Both the position numbers and the translations under genes were made by a program. This document shows, piece by piece, positions 22,940 through 23,982 of a stretch of DNA of 23,982 nt. The stretch comes from DATGHS01 sp035307785 (GTDB lineage: Bacteria; Planctomycetota; Planctomycetia; Gemmatales; Gemmataceae): positions 1 through 23,982 of the forward strand of contig DATGHS010000220.1 in assembly GCA_035307785.1 (NCBI GenBank), given 5' to 3'. Numbering within the stretch: the first letter of the stretch is position 1; each line of letters begins with the position of its first letter. The notes under the pieces are model-generated. The model had not been told where the DNA came from. It worked only from the letters and a program-made list of their open reading frames with translations, and did no database searches.

Positions 22940-22961
22940 CGGCGGCTAGAAGCCGCCGTTA
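22937..22961. repeat. Stop-codon palindrome, family B copy 2
   Basis: Perfect hairpin taacggcggct-aga-agccgccgtta, starting with the TAA stop codon of the phosphatase gene. It has 11-bp arms and a 3-base loop. It lies between convergent genes, like copy 1 at 828-851. Confidence 0.8.
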
Positions 22962-22985
22962 CTCATGTTGGCCTTCAGTACGTAA

Positions 22986-23982
22986 TCACGGTTGCTTCTT
23001 GAAATCGGTCCGCTGGTCCGGATGGGTCTGAAGTTCCGCCAGTTTCGCTTGGGCGGTTTGCGCGTGTTGCGTGCCGGGGAAGTCGCGCTGGATCTTTTCC
23101 AGGCAGACCGTGGCCTGTTCCATATCGCCCTTGATCAACCAGGCTTCGGCCAGCGTCAAATACATGCTGCTCAGGTGGTCATTCAGGTTCTGGCATGCCA
23201 TACTCAAATACTCTGGATTGCGCTTGATTTCGGCCAGCAATCGAGAGGCTTCCGTCCCCTCCAGCAGGTCGGCATAGTTTGCGGCAATCAGTTCGCACTT
23301 CTCTAGGCAGCCACAGAATTGCTGCGTGCGGTACTCTTCTTTGGCCTGGGCCAGCAACTCAGCCGCGCGCCGCGAGCGCTGCTGACTCTTGTTGTCGGGC
23401 TTCGCAGAAAGGCTCGCGCCCAGCGTTTTGCCTTCTCGTTCGGCGGCGGTGTCTGGATAATTTCGAATCAGGTTATTCAGCACCTCCATCGCCTGAAGCG
23501 TTTCGCCATTGCGATCCAAATCACGGGCCTGCGCGAGCTGTCCTTCGGCTTGCCGTTCCACTTCGCGCAGCTTCTGGATTGCTTTAGCTTGAATTGGCAG
23601 GCCGTCGCTATCGCGGACAACCGACCGCAACAGTGCAAGGGCACGAGGAATATCGCCGAGGGCCAAGGCTTTGCCGGCGCTCTGGTAATTACGGGCCAGC
23701 GCGTCGGTATTGACTCCCGGCGCTGCAATGACGAACTTCTCTAAGTGATCCAGCAGCTTCGGCGCTTCCATGTAGCCTTCGATGACCGATAGGATATTTC
23801 CATTCGGTGCCGCCAGGATCATCGTGGGGTAGTTGCTGATTCGCAGAGCCTGGGCGATCTTCGGCTCCTGCTCGGCATCCAGCCTCAATACGATTGCACG
23901 TTCGTTCAACCAGGCGACGAGCTTCGGATCGCGGAACGTGGTGTTTTCCAGCTTCTTGCACCAAAGGCAATTCTCGGTGGTG
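22986..23982 (-). CDS. Thioredoxin-like and TPR-type protein (5' end outside window)
   Basis: The C-terminal 331 residues are visible; the start lies beyond position 23982. The visible N-terminal part has the thioredoxin-fold motif C-L-W-C (codons at 23958-23969) in ENCLWCKKLENTTF, a DUF255/thioredoxin_7 style sequence, followed by VLRLDAEQEPKIAQALRISN, the cis-proline YPTM and a glycine turn, so it is a thiol-disulfide or chaperone-like domain. After about residue 100 the protein is helical, with repeated tetratricopeptide-like stretches (ALALGDIPRALALLRSVV; AMEVLNNLIRNYPDTAAE; AEAWLIKGDMEQATVCLEKI then QRDFPGTQHAQTAQAK) that would bind protein partners. Probably exported or periplasmic, but the leader is not visible. 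It converges on the phosphatase gene. Confidence 0.75.
   Translation of the reverse strand, partial: TTENCLWCKKLENTTFRDPKLVAWLNERAIVLRLDAEQEPKIAQALRISNYPTMILAAPNGNILSVIEGYMEAPKLLDHLEKFVIAAPGVNTDALARNYQSAGKALALGDIPRALALLRSVVRDSDGLPIQAKAIQKLREVERQAEGQLAQARDLDRNGETLQAMEVLNNLIRNYPDTAAEREGKTLGASLSAKPDNKSQQRSRRAAELLAQAKEEYRTQQFCGCLEKCELIAANYADLLEGTEASRLLAEIKRNPEYLSMACQNLNDHLSSMYLTLAEAWLIKGDMEQATVCLEKIQRDFPGTQHAQTAQAKLAELQTHPDQRTDFKKQP

Noticed and set aside
1..23982. CRISPR array, tRNA or rRNA genes, insertion sequence
   Set aside because: No regularly spaced direct repeats, no cloverleaf-like sequence with a recognisable T-loop, and no transposase reading frame were seen; the repeats present are dispersed palindromes.

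Overview
The window is a GC-rich bacterial chromosome segment carrying about 21 protein genes, one of them broken, with no RNA genes or insertion sequences that I could see. Several things suggest a planctomycete, probably of the Pirellulales type: a csrA gene paired with a tiny BON-like gene, a dehydroquinase-like protein of unusual form, a zinc-ribbon membrane protein, and frequent intergenic palindromes. This assignment is inference from gene style, not from a marker gene.

Layout. Positions 1-830 hold the end of a metal-binding lipoprotein-type gene and its ABC ATPase, closed by a 20-bp bidirectional terminator facing a small minus-strand gene (920-1132). A secreted M20 amidohydrolase follows (1450-2808). 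Next comes a small regulatory block, in which a consensus promoter precedes a BON-like gene, csrA and a small exported protein (2920-4127). A cysteine desulfurase (4304-5455) ends this half. A minus-strand operon (9109 down to 5525) encodes a membrane-anchored protein of unknown function, a 38-residue membrane peptide, an ABC ATPase and an ABC-2 type permease. Divergent from it is a dehydroquinase/shikimate-dehydrogenase-like protein (9232-10737), then alanine dehydrogenase (10923-12023) and a frameshifted zinc-ribbon membrane protein (12051-12714).

Positions 12734-18267 form a classic xseA-xseB-ispA-dxs-nadK cluster, covering exonuclease VII, prenyl diphosphate synthesis, entry to the MEP isoprenoid pathway, and NADP supply. 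It is followed by an ABC-2 type permease (18411-19640), a fused ABC exporter whose nucleotide-binding domain is degenerate (19843-22035), an inositol-monophosphatase/CysQ-like phosphatase (22112-22939), and a convergent, truncated thioredoxin-TPR protein (22986 to the window edge).

The most noteworthy observations are: an ABC exporter with altered Walker A, signature and Walker B motifs plus a large domain between its first two membrane helices; an AroD-AroE-like protein that keeps the Schiff-base lysine but lacks the catalytic histidine and the AroE catalytic residues; a hidden 38-residue membrane peptide inside an ABC operon; and several families of intergenic palindromes, three of which occur twice, with one family beginning exactly at stop codons.
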